Shown: positions 35,377 to 45,292 of the stretch, in pieces
How the letters are laid out: each line of letters starts with the position of its first letter
Position numbering within the stretch: the first letter of the stretch is position 1
Assembly (NCBI RefSeq): GCF_900215625.1
Contig: NZ_OBEK01000003.1
Span: 124,001-188,000 of the forward strand
Source: Terribacillus aidingensis
GTDB taxonomy: Bacteria; Bacillota; Bacilli; Bacillales; Amphibacillaceae
Length of the DNA stretch: 64,000 nucleotides
Direction of reading: 5' to 3'
Program-made: the position numbers and the translations under genes
Notes under the pieces: generated by a model
Seen by the model: the letters and a program-made list of their open reading frames with translations, nothing else
The model's database searches: none
Told to the model about the DNA's origin: nothing

Positions 35377-38300
35377 TAGCTTCCGTAAAATTCCTTTGTC
35401 GAAGAAATAAAGATATCTTTCTTTGACGGGCTTCTTCCATATTCGCTCAATTGCATTAGCGTATAGTTCAATCTGCACGCGGTATTTCTCCGTAAGGACA
35501 TCTGCCCTTCTTTCTGGGTCGTCTCCAAATAGTGTGTCTGTCTTATAGTCCAGCAGTACTAAACCATCGTCTTCTGCAATAATTTGGTCTATGACTCCTT
35601 GGACGACTACCTTATCAGAAGCGGCTCCCGACCAATCGTTATACAGTTCGTTCGCAGGCAGTGCTAATGTAAAAGGCGTTTCCCGATAAGATTGTTCGGC
35701 CTGGCGGATACGCTCCGCAAGTGGGGAGGCTAGGAAATCAAGTATCTTCTCTCCATCAATTGCCGCTAACGCTTCTTGCTGCAGAAACTCATTTTCTACT
35801 AACTTTAGCAGGAATTCATCTAGTTTTTGTTTACTCCACTCTTTATGGAGATCCAGCTGCTGCAATACCGCATGAACAGCACTTCCTCGTTCTGCTGGCG
35901 TAAGTTCCTTCGACTCCTGCAGAAATCGCGGTCTGCTGGCAATCGAAGCTCGCTGCTGGATCCGATTTACGACTCGAATATCGCTATAGCTATCCCGAAT
36001 TTCTCGCTGCCGTTTGATTTCTGTTACTGTCTGTTTAGCGCGAAATCTCGTTGCTTCTGCATATGGATAACGATATGTCAGCCGATCCTCTACTTCCGCT
36101 TTCCAGTCTGCATTTTCCTCGCCAGACTGCCAGTTGCTAATACGCTGGAGCAGCTCCTGGTTTGCTTCTTCTTTTCGCTCCTCTGCCAGCACATAATCTT
36201 TGCTGGCTTGCAAACTGATTCGCCACTTGGACTGGTCCTGGGTGATTTCTTGCGGCAGATTTGCGGTTAGCTCGTCGGCACGAAGTTCTTGTGCCTGCTC
36301 ATGCCGCATCAATGCAGGTGCGACCCAATCCAGATAAGAGGTCGCTTCTAAACGATAATAAGATGGCAGCACCCAGTCAGGATGCTCGGCTATCTGCCGC
36401 CATTTTTGCAGCTTTTTATCTAAAGAAGCCACATTACCGACCATAACAAGCTTTTCCTTCGCTCGTGTCAACGCTACATATAATACCCGCATTTCTTCCG
36501 CCAATGATTCACGCTGTTTCTCCGCTTTTAATGCATGGTAAATCAAAGTAGGATACATAAGTCGTTTCGCAGGGTCGATATATTTACTGCCAAAACCCAA
36601 GTCTTTATGCAGCAAATAGCGCTCCCGAAGATCTTGCTGATTGAACATTTTATCCATAGCGCCGGTAATAACAACGGGGAATTCGAGTCCTTTACTTTTA
36701 TGAATAGTCATGATGCGGACTACATCTTCTTGCTCACCTAAAGCTTTGGCAGCTCCCAAATCATCTCCGCGTTCTTCCATTCGTTCAATAAACTTCACAA
36801 AGCGGAAAAGTCCCCGGAATGACGTGTTCTCATAATTGCGCGCCCGGTCATACAGCGCACGCAAATTCGCTTGACGCTGACGGCCGCCTGGAATACCACC
36901 GACAAAGTCATAATAACCTGTTTCTCGCATAATGGACCAAATGAGTGCAGATAATGCACCTTGTCTGGCTTCCATTCTCCAGCTGTCCAGCCACTCCAGC
37001 AGCCGTTCAATTTTAACTGAAATAGCATCATTTGCTGTTTTCGCATAGGATCTAGCAGCTTCAAAGTAGCTGCTTCGCTGATCAGCTAAGCGAATTTTAG
37101 CCAGATCGTCTTCTTTCAGCCCAATGATAGGCGAACGAAGGACGGCTGCGAATGGGATGTCTTGCAGTGGATTATCGATTATTTTCAGCACGCTCATCAT
37201 AACTTTAATTTCAATTGCTTCCAAATAACCAGTCGAGAGCTCTGCATATACCGGAATACCTTGCTGCTTTAATTCATCCACAATAGCTGGTGCCCACGTC
37301 ATGGAACGCAGCAGAATGACAATATCACGATACTGAAGATCACGCTGCTGCTGCGTGCTTTTATCGACTACTTGCATCGCCCCTTCGCCTTCATGTCCAA
37401 TCCATTGCTGAATCATCCGAGCATAAGCGCGCCCTTCCAGCTGCGCTTTCTCCAAATCCTCCACCATTTCCGTATCGGTATCTGCCTCGTATGATTCCTC
37501 CGATCCATCTCGGTTAATGACAAGAAGCTCGACGTCGGTATCTGCTTGCTTGAGCTCATCGTACATCTTATTTGCATAAATCAGCTCGGCTTCTTTCTCG
37601 TACTGCATCTCCCCGACATCCTCTGAAAACAGCTGGCGGAAGATGTAGTTTGCACCATCCAGCACTTGCTGGCGACTTCGGAAATTGCTGGCAAGATCAA
37701 TTCGCATACCAGGATGCTCCGCTTCGGAAAAGGCTTTGTATTTATTTAAAAATAACGATGGCTCCGCATGCCGGAATCGATAGATACTCTGTTTCACGTC
37801 CCCAACCATAAACATATTACCGCTTCCCGAACGGTCGGAAAGCAAGGTGACAAGCGTCTCCTGCACCAAGTTTGTATCTTGGTATTCATCCAAAAGCAGT
37901 TCCTTGAAACGACTTTGATAGCTTTCGGCAATAGCAGACGGAATAATATGTTCTGGAGTACTATTTTCGTCTATCAGCACTTCCAGGCAAAAATGTTCTA
38001 AGTCTGAGAAATCGACTAAAGCCCGCTCACGTTTTTCCGATTGATAGCGGGTGCGGAACTGTTTAACGAGCAGCGCCAGCTGCTGAATAGAAGGATAAAG
38101 CTCTTGCATATCAGCTAAATAAACTTCCAGATTTCGTGCAAACCAGTCCCCGGCAAGCTTGCCCCATCTTTTTTTATAAGAATCGCGCAATGCTTTCGCC
38201 TGTGCTTTTTTCGTATCGTCACATTCTACCTTTTTAGCCGGCAATCGACCGAATGACTGTTCTTTGATAAAACTGACGGCGTCATTCCAGCTGCCGCTTA

Positions 38301-39099
38301 CAAGTTCTGTCGCTTTTGCAATGAATTGCTTCTCTGCTTCAAAAGTTTCGGCATAATGATACGGTCCATCTGGTTCACGCGTAAGCGCTAATGCCTGATC
38401 TGCTTCCTGCAGCATAGCCTGCAGCTGATCATTTGCTTCACGCTTTAACACTTGCAGCCATGGAAGCTCCGTTTCTTCCTTTATTGCTGTAACATCATAT
38501 AATTGTGCCATCTGATCCAGCCATGTGTCTGGATACGGGTTCTGCGTCGCAAAATCATACAGCTTCAGGATAAGATCTTCTACTTCCAAATCGTTTCGGT
38601 CATTACTAAAACGGTCAACAACACCGAAGAAAGCAGCTTGCTCCTCGCCTTCTTTGCCATACCATTCTTCCAGCAAATCGCCCATTACTTCCTGACGAAT
38701 CAAGTCTGCTTCCAAATCATCTGCAATGCGGAAACTTGGATCCAAATCCAGCATATATGCATACTTTCGCACCACGTCCAGACAAAACGAATGGAGCGTG
38801 GAAATAGAGGCGTGCTGCAGCAAGGAAAGCTGCTTACGAAGATGCTGGGAAGATGAATCTGCTTCCAGGGCTTTTTCAAGCGCCGTTCCGATTCGACTGC
38901 GCATCTCCTGTGCAGCTGCATTTGTAAACGTAACAACGAGCAGCTGATCAATATCGACTGGATCGTCTTGATTTACGAGCTTTTGGATGATTCGTTCTAC
39001 CAGTACAGCTGTCTTTCCTGAGCCTGCTGCCGCTGCTACCAAAATATCATGTCCTTTAGCATCAATTGCCAGCTGCTGTTCATTTGTCCACTGAACCAT
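35374..39099 (-). CDS. addA: ATP-dependent helicase/nuclease subunit A
   Basis: 1241 residues, full length. UvrD-type helicase motifs: Walker A AAAAGSGKTAVLVERI, LLLDEYQDTN (motif II), VGDVKQSIYRFRHAEP (III), IMTIHKSKGLEFPVV (V) and MRVLYVALTRAKEKL (VI). C-terminal RecB-type nuclease with GSAVHAVLQQL and LLDYKTDTL. AddAB resects double-strand breaks up to Chi and loads RecA; it is needed for recombination and repair. Overlaps addB by 20 bp; its RBS AAGGAGG lies within addB. Confidence 0.96.
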   Translation of the reverse strand: MVQWTNEQQLAIDAKGHDILVAAAAGSGKTAVLVERIIQKLVNQDDPVDIDQLLVVTFTNAAAQEMRSRIGTALEKALEADSSSQHLRKQLSLLQHASISTLHSFCLDVVRKYAYMLDLDPSFRIADDLEADLIRQEVMGDLLEEWYGKEGEEQAAFFGVVDRFSNDRNDLEVEDLILKLYDFATQNPYPDTWLDQMAQLYDVTAIKEETELPWLQVLKREANDQLQAMLQEADQALALTREPDGPYHYAETFEAEKQFIAKATELVSGSWNDAVSFIKEQSFGRLPAKKVECDDTKKAQAKALRDSYKKRWGKLAGDWFARNLEVYLADMQELYPSIQQLALLVKQFRTRYQSEKRERALVDFSDLEHFCLEVLIDENSTPEHIIPSAIAESYQSRFKELLLDEYQDTNLVQETLVTLLSDRSGSGNMFMVGDVKQSIYRFRHAEPSLFLNKYKAFSEAEHPGMRIDLASNFRSRQQVLDGANYIFRQLFSEDVGEMQYEKEAELIYANKMYDELKQADTDVELLVINRDGSEESYEADTDTEMVEDLEKAQLEGRAYARMIQQWIGHEGEGAMQVVDKSTQQQRDLQYRDIVILLRSMTWAPAIVDELKQQGIPVYAELSTGYLEAIEIKVMMSVLKIIDNPLQDIPFAAVLRSPIIGLKEDDLAKIRLADQRSSYFEAARSYAKTANDAISVKIERLLEWLDSWRMEARQGALSALIWSIMRETGYYDFVGGIPGGRQRQANLRALYDRARNYENTSFRGLFRFVKFIERMEERGDDLGAAKALGEQEDVVRIMTIHKSKGLEFPVVITGAMDKMFNQQDLRERYLLHKDLGFGSKYIDPAKRLMYPTLIYHALKAEKQRESLAEEMRVLYVALTRAKEKLVMVGNVASLDKKLQKWRQIAEHPDWVLPSYYRLEATSYLDWVAPALMRHEQAQELRADELTANLPQEITQDQSKWRISLQASKDYVLAEERKEEANQELLQRISNWQSGEENADWKAEVEDRLTYRYPYAEATRFRAKQTVTEIKRQREIRDSYSDIRVVNRIQQRASIASRPRFLQESKELTPAERGSAVHAVLQQLDLHKEWSKQKLDEFLLKLVENEFLQQEALAAIDGEKILDFLASPLAERIRQAEQSYRETPFTLALPANELYNDWSGAASDKVVVQGVIDQIIAEDDGLVLLDYKTDTLFGDDPERRADVLTEKYRVQIELYANAIERIWKKPVKERYLYFFDKGILRKL

Positions 39100-42000
39100 C
39101 TGGTTCCACCTCCTTCTTAATGCTGTTTAAAACTTCGTCATCTTTCATATCTTTTATGGCGCGGTATTGGTTGCTGGCAAGAGATGCATCAAATTGGCAT
39201 ACTGCCTTAAAGTCACAAAATGTACATGCGCTCCGATCATGATGGCGATACGGATTCAAATGTACTCCGCCGTTTGTTATATCAAGACCCGCTTGTTCCA
39301 TCAAAAATCTTGTATGCTGCTGTAATGCACGGAATGTATCTTGATCGGCTGTCTGGGAACCAGAACGGAAAGCTCCATCCTTCTTCAACCCTGCCGGAAT
39401 GATTTTACTCATGCCAGATTCAAGTGAAGTATCCATCATACGGGCAACCGATTCGTTTTCGAGCAGCATCCCTTGCATCTTGAACTTTTTAAAGATTTCT
39501 TCCTCAATATCTACTTGTGATCTGCTTGATTGGGAAATCAGCGGATTATGCACATGGAAATACAGCACACCTGCTGGAGTTGCCCGCAGCCCCAGCCACT
39601 GTTCCGAGTGCGACAAAACGACATCTAAATAAGCAAGCATTTGAAGTGCTAGTCCGTAGTATACTTCTGTCAAATTCAATGCTTTACTGCTGGACTTATA
39701 ATCAATGATTCGGAGAAACAGCTCTTCTTGATCAATCGCTTTATCTACTCGGTCAATCCGCCCGCGAAGCTGGATATCATATCCATTCGGCAATGTAAGT
39801 TCAATCGGGGGAAGTGTCTGGTTCTCTCCGAAATCAAGCTCCAGTCCGACAGGGGAGAATTTACTTTGCCTCGCTTGCTCACTCAGTGTATAGGCTGCCC
39901 GCGAAATAATATCCTGGAGTTTCTGCTGAATATATTTGAATCGATTCGAGCTGTGAAGGATTTGATTTTGGAGCACTGGCGCCAAATTCCCCATTGCTCG
40001 TTTCGCATATCCGGAAGCATCCTCCTTATTCAGCTGTGCATAATTCCGCCCCTCAAGCTGCACCCAGTCCGTGATTTGTTTTAAAGCTTCATGGAATAGC
40101 TGCCCGATATCAGGCGCATCTAACTTGTATGTTCGTCTGTTTTCCAAGCCAAGACTGTACTTGGCAAAATGCTGGTAAGAACAGCGATAATATGTTTCCA
40201 TCCGCGACACACTTGCTTTTACCTTTTTCGGGAACAGCTGCTCCTTCGTCTCTTTGGCTAAATCTTCTACTTCATTTTGATAGAAAAGACTTTGCAAAAT
40301 TCTGCCTGTCAGCTCTTCTTCGCTCTCATGCTGAATAAACCAGTTTAGAACGCTGTCCCAAATCGGATGAATCGGATAGCTTCGCATTTTCCGAGCAAGC
40401 TGTGTTGTCAGTGCCGACCGGCTCTGATCAATCGTCGCCACAAAACGGGCTGTGTCGAGACTATCCTCTGGGTCTTGAAGCAACCGCTCATCGCAGCACC
40501 AATCAAAGAGATCCTTTACACGCTGTACAAGCGTGGATGCCATCTTGGCTTTTCCCTCTTGGTCACTGATCGGATAACTCACCCACAGCCGTTCACTCGC
40601 TGCTGTAAAAGCAACATACATATAAAAGCTTTCATCCAGCAGCTGGCGCTTGCTTCCGGCTGCAAGCTGAACGCCATATACAGCCAGCAGCTCGCGGTCT
40701 TCTTCACTAATCAAGCCATCCGGCTTCGGTTTCATTGGCCAAACGCCTTCGTTGACTCCTAGCAAAAAGGCACATTTCAGACCGCTCACTTTACTGTGGT
40801 CAATTGTCCCGACAATGACTTGATCCAAACTTGGCGGGATATGGGCAAATTCAAGTGATTCAAAGCCCGTTTCCATTGTGTGACGGAAGACCTGCAGAGA
40901 AACGCGCTCTTCCCCGACAATCTCTACTGCTTCATCTAAGAGCTGGAGCACAGCATCCCATACTTGGTCCTGCTCTCTTGCTCTCTCCAATTCTCCGCGT
41001 TCATCAAATGTCATTTGCATTTCTTCCAGCCGCTGCGGAACATGCAGCTGCTCCAGCCAGTTATAAACTGCAACTGCGCGCTCACGGAATGTCTTTCCTT
41101 CTCGCAGCTTGCGGTCAAATTTCTTCATTGCTTCCGCTACTTGGCGGCGGTAATGGTTAATTCGCTTTTGTGTTTCCAATTCCTTGTCCGTCTGCCGGCC
41201 CGATTCGAATCCGCGGAAACGCTGGAAGATCCAATCTTCCTTTTGCAGCCATCGATCTCGGGAACGAATACCATATTCCAAACAATAATTCTCTAATTCA
41301 TCAATTGCTTCTTCTGTTAGCGGGTATTCGTCATCAGATTTAGGAATGAGACCTGTCTTCAATACACGAAACACAGCTTCATAACGCCAGTTCCCGTCCA
41401 CAACTTCCATTCCAGATCGAATAAGCTCAAGCAGCGGGTGGTGAATCATTGGTTTCTTCTGATCAATAAATACAGGTATATGATAATCAGCAAATACGGT
41501 TTCAATTAATTCGTGATATACATCTGCTTGTCTAAGCAGCAGCGCTATGTCTTGGTAGCGATAGCCTTTTTCACGTACGAGTGTAACGATTTCTTGTGCT
41601 GCGCCTTCTACTTCTGCTCGCGGGTGGACTGCTTGCGCCAGCGTAACCGGCACTTCTCCTTTTACAGCAGGGGCCGGCCGTGTCTCAAAATGCTTTTCCA
41701 AATGAAGAAAAGCAGGATTATGACCAAAGCGACCTTCCGCTGGATCCAGTTTCTCTACTGAAGTGATAGGCACATTCCGCTCTTGTGCTGTTTGCTTTAT
41801 TTGAACAAATGTATCATGTGTGCGCGCAAACAAATCCAGCTCGTCCACATCTTGACGATCCGCTCCGTCTAATGTCAGTGTCACAGTTACCTGTTTTGCC
41901 TCAGTCATCAAGCTGCCGATTACTTCTAACTCTTGCGGGGTAAACTGATGGAAGCCATCTAAGTATATTTCTGAATCCTTCACCGAACGAGATAGCGGTA

Positions 42001-42586
42001 TTTTAGATGCAAGTAAATGCAGCTGATCTTCACTGTCAATATATTTATCCCGCAAAAGGGCGGTAAGTCTATCGTAGATATAACTGATATCTTCCAGCTT
42101 GTCCCGAAGTGAACCTTCATTGGAATGCGGCTGCTGGAATTGTTCCATTTCGCGAATCTGGTCATGGAGCAGCTCAGGTGTAATGCGATATCGCTTCAAT
42201 TCTGAAATCATGTTCTCCAGCTGTTCCATAAATCCGTTCTTTTCAATCGCTTTTTGAAATACATTCCAATCTGATTTGCGTTCCTCTGTAATTTTACGCA
42301 GCATCATTTGGACACCAGTCGAGGTAATAAATTGTTTTGTCGCACCGCCAGTTTCCTGCAGTACATACCATGCCAGCCGGGATAAGCTATAAACTTGTGC
42401 TCGAATGCTGCCTTCTACGCCAGTCTGTCTGATCAGCGCTTGTTCTTGCTGAAAGGTCATTTGATCTGGCACTAAGTAAAATATATTCGGCCCCATTGGG
42501 TCTGTTTGCAGCTTGTCTGCGATTTCGTCGAGACAAGCGCGTGTCTTGCCGGCTCCGGACCGGCCAATTATAAAACGTACACCCAT
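39080..42586 (-). CDS. addB: ATP-dependent nuclease subunit B
   Basis: 1168 residues from ATG 42586 (MGVRFIIGRSGAGKTRAC); a longer GTG start falls inside the RBS. Walker A GRSGAGKT at the N-terminus, an inactive helicase-like body, and a C-terminal nuclease with the Fe-S cluster cysteines (YRCSYQHFAKY and CTFCDFKAVCQF) and IIDYKSSSKAL nuclease motif. Partner of AddA and recogniser of Chi. Confidence 0.96.
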   Translation of the reverse strand: MGVRFIIGRSGAGKTRACLDEIADKLQTDPMGPNIFYLVPDQMTFQQEQALIRQTGVEGSIRAQVYSLSRLAWYVLQETGGATKQFITSTGVQMMLRKITEERKSDWNVFQKAIEKNGFMEQLENMISELKRYRITPELLHDQIREMEQFQQPHSNEGSLRDKLEDISYIYDRLTALLRDKYIDSEDQLHLLASKIPLSRSVKDSEIYLDGFHQFTPQELEVIGSLMTEAKQVTVTLTLDGADRQDVDELDLFARTHDTFVQIKQTAQERNVPITSVEKLDPAEGRFGHNPAFLHLEKHFETRPAPAVKGEVPVTLAQAVHPRAEVEGAAQEIVTLVREKGYRYQDIALLLRQADVYHELIETVFADYHIPVFIDQKKPMIHHPLLELIRSGMEVVDGNWRYEAVFRVLKTGLIPKSDDEYPLTEEAIDELENYCLEYGIRSRDRWLQKEDWIFQRFRGFESGRQTDKELETQKRINHYRRQVAEAMKKFDRKLREGKTFRERAVAVYNWLEQLHVPQRLEEMQMTFDERGELERAREQDQVWDAVLQLLDEAVEIVGEERVSLQVFRHTMETGFESLEFAHIPPSLDQVIVGTIDHSKVSGLKCAFLLGVNEGVWPMKPKPDGLISEEDRELLAVYGVQLAAGSKRQLLDESFYMYVAFTAASERLWVSYPISDQEGKAKMASTLVQRVKDLFDWCCDERLLQDPEDSLDTARFVATIDQSRSALTTQLARKMRSYPIHPIWDSVLNWFIQHESEEELTGRILQSLFYQNEVEDLAKETKEQLFPKKVKASVSRMETYYRCSYQHFAKYSLGLENRRTYKLDAPDIGQLFHEALKQITDWVQLEGRNYAQLNKEDASGYAKRAMGNLAPVLQNQILHSSNRFKYIQQKLQDIISRAAYTLSEQARQSKFSPVGLELDFGENQTLPPIELTLPNGYDIQLRGRIDRVDKAIDQEELFLRIIDYKSSSKALNLTEVYYGLALQMLAYLDVVLSHSEQWLGLRATPAGVLYFHVHNPLISQSSRSQVDIEEEIFKKFKMQGMLLENESVARMMDTSLESGMSKIIPAGLKKDGAFRSGSQTADQDTFRALQQHTRFLMEQAGLDITNGGVHLNPYRHHDRSACTFCDFKAVCQFDASLASNQYRAIKDMKDDEVLNSIKKEVEPDGSVDK

Positions 42587-42789
42587 GCTAGGCTTCACTC
42601 CTGTCTTCCAATCTATTATTCTTATTTTACCACGATACGTGCAGCAAAGGAAAAAAGATAAGCACGTTTGTTCGCTTGCATTTACTGGAAAGGTGCTGGT
42701 ATGAAATGGACGATTAACTTTAGTGAATAATTAGAGAATAGCATCTTAGGTTTGACTACCCTCCAGCAGCCTAGACTCCATGTTTATGT

Positions 42790-42838
42790 AAAAAGCCGAG
42801 CCATTCTGGGAATCACACCTCAGAATGGCTCGGCTTTT
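42790..42838 (-). terminator. Strong hairpin terminator downstream of the signal peptidase gene
   Basis: An 18-bp perfect stem (AAAAGCCGAGCCATTCTG / CAGAATGGCTCGGCTTTT) with a 13-nt loop, 28 bp past the signal peptidase stop. It is symmetrical and could also stop plus-strand transcripts. Confidence 0.85.
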
Positions 42839-42866
42839 CATTTGTTAAGTTTTTGCGTTACAGCCT

Positions 42867-43409
42867 CTAATTACCAAGTCCTGCTGCTGACATTGGCCAA
42901 AAGTGCGCGTCGACCTTACCGACGACTTTTTCGATTGGTATAAAGCCGAATGAACGGCTGTCTAGGCTCTCTCTGCGATTATCACCCATAACAAACAGCA
43001 TACCTTTTGGTACTGTTTTTTGCTCCGTAACTTCTTCCAGCGTAAAATCTTTGGTCAGCGGACCATCGACTTTATCTCGATAGTTTTCCAAGTAATGCTC
43101 AGGCCTGTATACACCATTGACGAACAATTTATCGTTATGAACTTCGACAGTATCTCCCGGCATTCCAATGACTCGCTTTACATAGTCTTCCTCTTCTGTT
43201 GCATGAAATACGATGACATCAAAACGTTGAATACGGGACACCTCATCCATGAACTTATTTACCATTAGAAAGTTACCATCCTGCAAGGTAGGCTCCATTG
43301 ACTGCCCTTCAACACGATAATCCGCAAATATTAATTCTCTGGCAAAGAAGAACACAAGCAATATGCCAACTAAAGAGAGGAACCACTTCCAGTGCTTTGT
43401 CTTTTTCAT
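42867..43409 (-). CDS. Type I signal peptidase (SipV-like)
   Basis: 180 residues with one N-terminal TM helix (about 10-29). Box B GQSMEPTL gives Ser37 (nucleophile), YVKRVIGMPGD gives Lys78 (general base), and box E GDNRRESLDSRSFG is complete. It removes signal peptides from exported proteins on the outer face of the membrane. Location beside yhjE and addB corresponds to B. subtilis sipV. Confidence 0.93.
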   Translation of the reverse strand: MKKTKHWKWFLSLVGILLVFFFARELIFADYRVEGQSMEPTLQDGNFLMVNKFMDEVSRIQRFDVIVFHATEEEDYVKRVIGMPGDTVEVHNDKLFVNGVYRPEHYLENYRDKVDGPLTKDFTLEEVTEQKTVPKGMLFVMGDNRRESLDSRSFGFIPIEKVVGKVDAHFWPMSAAGLGN

Positions 43410-43463
43410 GTATTATCCTCCGGTGTAAGTGTTTTGCAACACTTTACCCCGGCTTAGGATGCG

Positions 43464-44111
43464 TTAATCCTTATGAGACTGCTCTAGTTTTTTGTTTTTC
43501 TTCTTCAATCTAGTTTCTACATACTTTCCGATTATCCAGAAGAGGATAATCGCCCCCCCTACAACAACAGCTTTTATTGGATTTTCAGCAAACGAACTCA
43601 GGCTGTCCCCGACATAAGCGATTGAGAAAATCATTAGTGCTTTACCAAGAATTACTGCCAGCGCGAATTGCTGCAGACTGACTCTCGATAATCCAGCTAC
43701 TACATTAATGATAGCGGAAGGCGAGAATGGGAAGCATAACAATATAAAGAGCGGACCAAAACCATGGCGGTCCAGCCACTTGGTTATTTTCTTTACTTGC
43801 TTATTATTCCGCAGCCAATTAATCATGCGTGTATGACGGTATCGCCTAATCAGCCAAAACACAGTGATTGCGCCGAGTGTCGTGCCAATCCAGGAATATA
43901 GAAAGCCCCATAGCAGACCGTATGCCACTGTATTAGTTAAAACGAATACGACGAGCGGCAGAAATGGCAAAAAACTTTCCAAGTAGGGAAGTACAATGCC
44001 GGGTATAGGACCTAAATTTTCATATTTATCTAACCAGGACTTTGCGAAATCGTCCCATGTTCCATTGCGGAACATTTCCATGACATCGTTCCAACTAAAA
44101 CCTAAGACCAT
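43464..44111 (-). CDS. yhjE: TVP38/TMEM64 (VTT/DedA-like) membrane protein YhjE
   Basis: 215 residues, about five TM helices. The family block LFILLCFPFSPSAIINVVAGLSRVSL (part) with preceding DRHGFGP is the VTT signature; RYRHTRMINWLRNN is a cytosolic basic loop. Members are implicated in lipid movement across membranes; the specific role is unknown. It lies 54 bp upstream of the signal peptidase gene and is probably co-transcribed with it. Confidence 0.87.
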   Translation of the reverse strand: MVLGFSWNDVMEMFRNGTWDDFAKSWLDKYENLGPIPGIVLPYLESFLPFLPLVVFVLTNTVAYGLLWGFLYSWIGTTLGAITVFWLIRRYRHTRMINWLRNNKQVKKITKWLDRHGFGPLFILLCFPFSPSAIINVVAGLSRVSLQQFALAVILGKALMIFSIAYVGDSLSSFAENPIKAVVVGGAIILFWIIGKYVETRLKKKNKKLEQSHKD

Positions 44112-44246
44112 CTAACCATTCTCCTATTCCCTGCAAAACATCTTTTTTCCATTCTATACGAAAAGTCCAAGCATGCAAAGTCTGTTGGATTACTCCTTCT
44201 TTTCCTGCATTTGGTTATCCAATTATAAATTACCGGTATGATCCTG

Positions 44247-44275
44247 TTTTCACTTTACAAGCAATAGGGTATAAT
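44247..44275 (+). promoter_or_regulatory. Putative SigA promoter of the yhjD-like gene
   Basis: TTTTCA (44247-44252), 17-bp spacer, TATAAT (44270-44275), 32 bp before the start codon. Confidence 0.55.
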
Positions 44276-44307
44276 AGAACATATGTTCGCAATAGGGAGG
44301 GAAGGCA

Positions 44308-44697
44308 ATGCGTTGTCTTAGTGAGTCGGAATACAGGCTGGGATCACGGTTTCTGTTTTTATCTATGGCAATTGTTGTTCTGCAGCAGGACATCCAGATT
44401 ATCGAGGGAGGAAAGCACAAAATTAAAGCCTATCTGCTGCATACATTACAGTCTATGGAGAAAGCAGCTTTAGAGGAGCGCCGACAGCTGCGTTCCGAAC
44501 TACGAGCGTGTAATATGCGAATCGTGACAGCTGAAAAAAATGATGCCTTTACTACCTTCCTGTTTATCACAAAAGAATGTGAAGAGAAGCGAAACTACTT
44601 TAATCCCGCCATACGAAAAAAAGTTGAGGAGATTTTACTGGAGCTTACACAAAGGGTTCCGCAATCTGGTCCCCGCCATACTTCCACAAATGCCTGA
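44308..44697 (+). CDS. YhjD-like hypothetical protein
   Basis: 129 residues, mainly helical, with EIEE-type charge pattern (HTLQSMEKAALEERRQLR) and FLFITKECEEKRNYFNPAIRKKVEEILLEL. RBS GGGAGGGAAGG. Position between yhjE and comK supports the B. subtilis YhjD counterpart, function unknown. Its last 53 bp overlap the 3' end of comK on the other strand, so its C-terminal tail RVPQSGPRHTSTNA is antisense to comK codons. Confidence 0.7.
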   Translation: MRCLSESEYRLGSRFLFLSMAIVVLQQDIQIIEGGKHKIKAYLLHTLQSMEKAALEERRQLRSELRACNMRIVTAEKNDAFTTFLFITKECEEKRNYFNPAIRKKVEEILLELTQRVPQSGPRHTSTNA

Positions 44698-45163
44698 TTC
44701 GCTTATCCAGCAAAAATCTGTATTGGGCTGTGCGCTGCACTTGGTTCATCATAGAGCCATAAGAAACATCAAGTGTGAGGGTATGCCCATTTTTAAAGAT
44801 GATGCGTGTACGCTGATGAGGTGCAGCTTCCATGAGCTTTATGTGGGAATGAGAGATCCAGGAGCACGTATGGGAAAGCGGCGAAGACGTAGGAAAAAAA
44901 TACATACCGCTGACAGGGTCAATCGATATCGGCGCTTTATGCGTGATGCCGCAAATGTCCTTGACGCCCGCCTGTCGTCCTTTCAAACTGCTTCCATAAA
45001 ACTTACAAGCTAAGTCGATGAATTTACTTGGAGGTGTGCGATAGGAATAGCTGTTTTCTGTTTCCAGCACTTCGCAGCCTGGATGGCCGTTCTCAAGGAT
45101 TTTCGGCAGTACCGCCATCGTTAGCGGTGTCAGTTCTGCCACTGCGGGGCTTTGATTGATCAT
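44645..45163 (-). CDS. comK: Competence transcription factor ComK, short C-terminus
   Basis: 172 residues. Clear ComK blocks: IDLACKFYGSSLKGRQAG, HKAPISIDPVSGMYFFPT, CSWISHSHIKLMEA and NQVQRTAQYRF. ComK binds AT-boxes and activates DNA uptake genes. Compared with B. subtilis ComK (192 residues) it stops soon after the RTA block and lacks the FMLYPK region through which MecA targets ComK to ClpCP. No frame downstream restores it. The 3' end overlaps the convergent yhjD-like gene by 53 bp. An AT-box-like motif lies 63-80 bp upstream. Confidence 0.88.
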   Translation of the reverse strand: MINQSPAVAELTPLTMAVLPKILENGHPGCEVLETENSYSYRTPPSKFIDLACKFYGSSLKGRQAGVKDICGITHKAPISIDPVSGMYFFPTSSPLSHTCSWISHSHIKLMEAAPHQRTRIIFKNGHTLTLDVSYGSMMNQVQRTAQYRFLLDKRIRHLWKYGGDQIAEPFV

Positions 45164-45225
45164 TGTATCATCCCTTTCTGATGCAGGAAAAGAAGGATTG
45201 CTTTTACAATAGCAAATAAAACGTC

Positions 45226-45243
45226 GAAAAACAGCGGAATTTT
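45226..45243. promoter_or_regulatory. Candidate ComK-type AT-box upstream of comK
   Basis: Plus-strand GAAAAACAGCGGAATTTT; 14 of 18 positions match the element upstream of coiA (9194-9211). It would suit autoregulation. The A-run/T-run spacing is not the B. subtilis N5, so this is a suggestion. Confidence 0.35.
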
Positions 45244-45292
45244 GCTTTCTTAATAGAAACCTTACAATTAAAGCAGAAGCAAGATGTTATCA

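Noticed and set aside
42700-42730. Nine-codon frame MKWTINFSE between addB and the signal peptidase gene
   Set aside because: Too short, no conserved context, weak RBS; no evidence of a leader peptide function.
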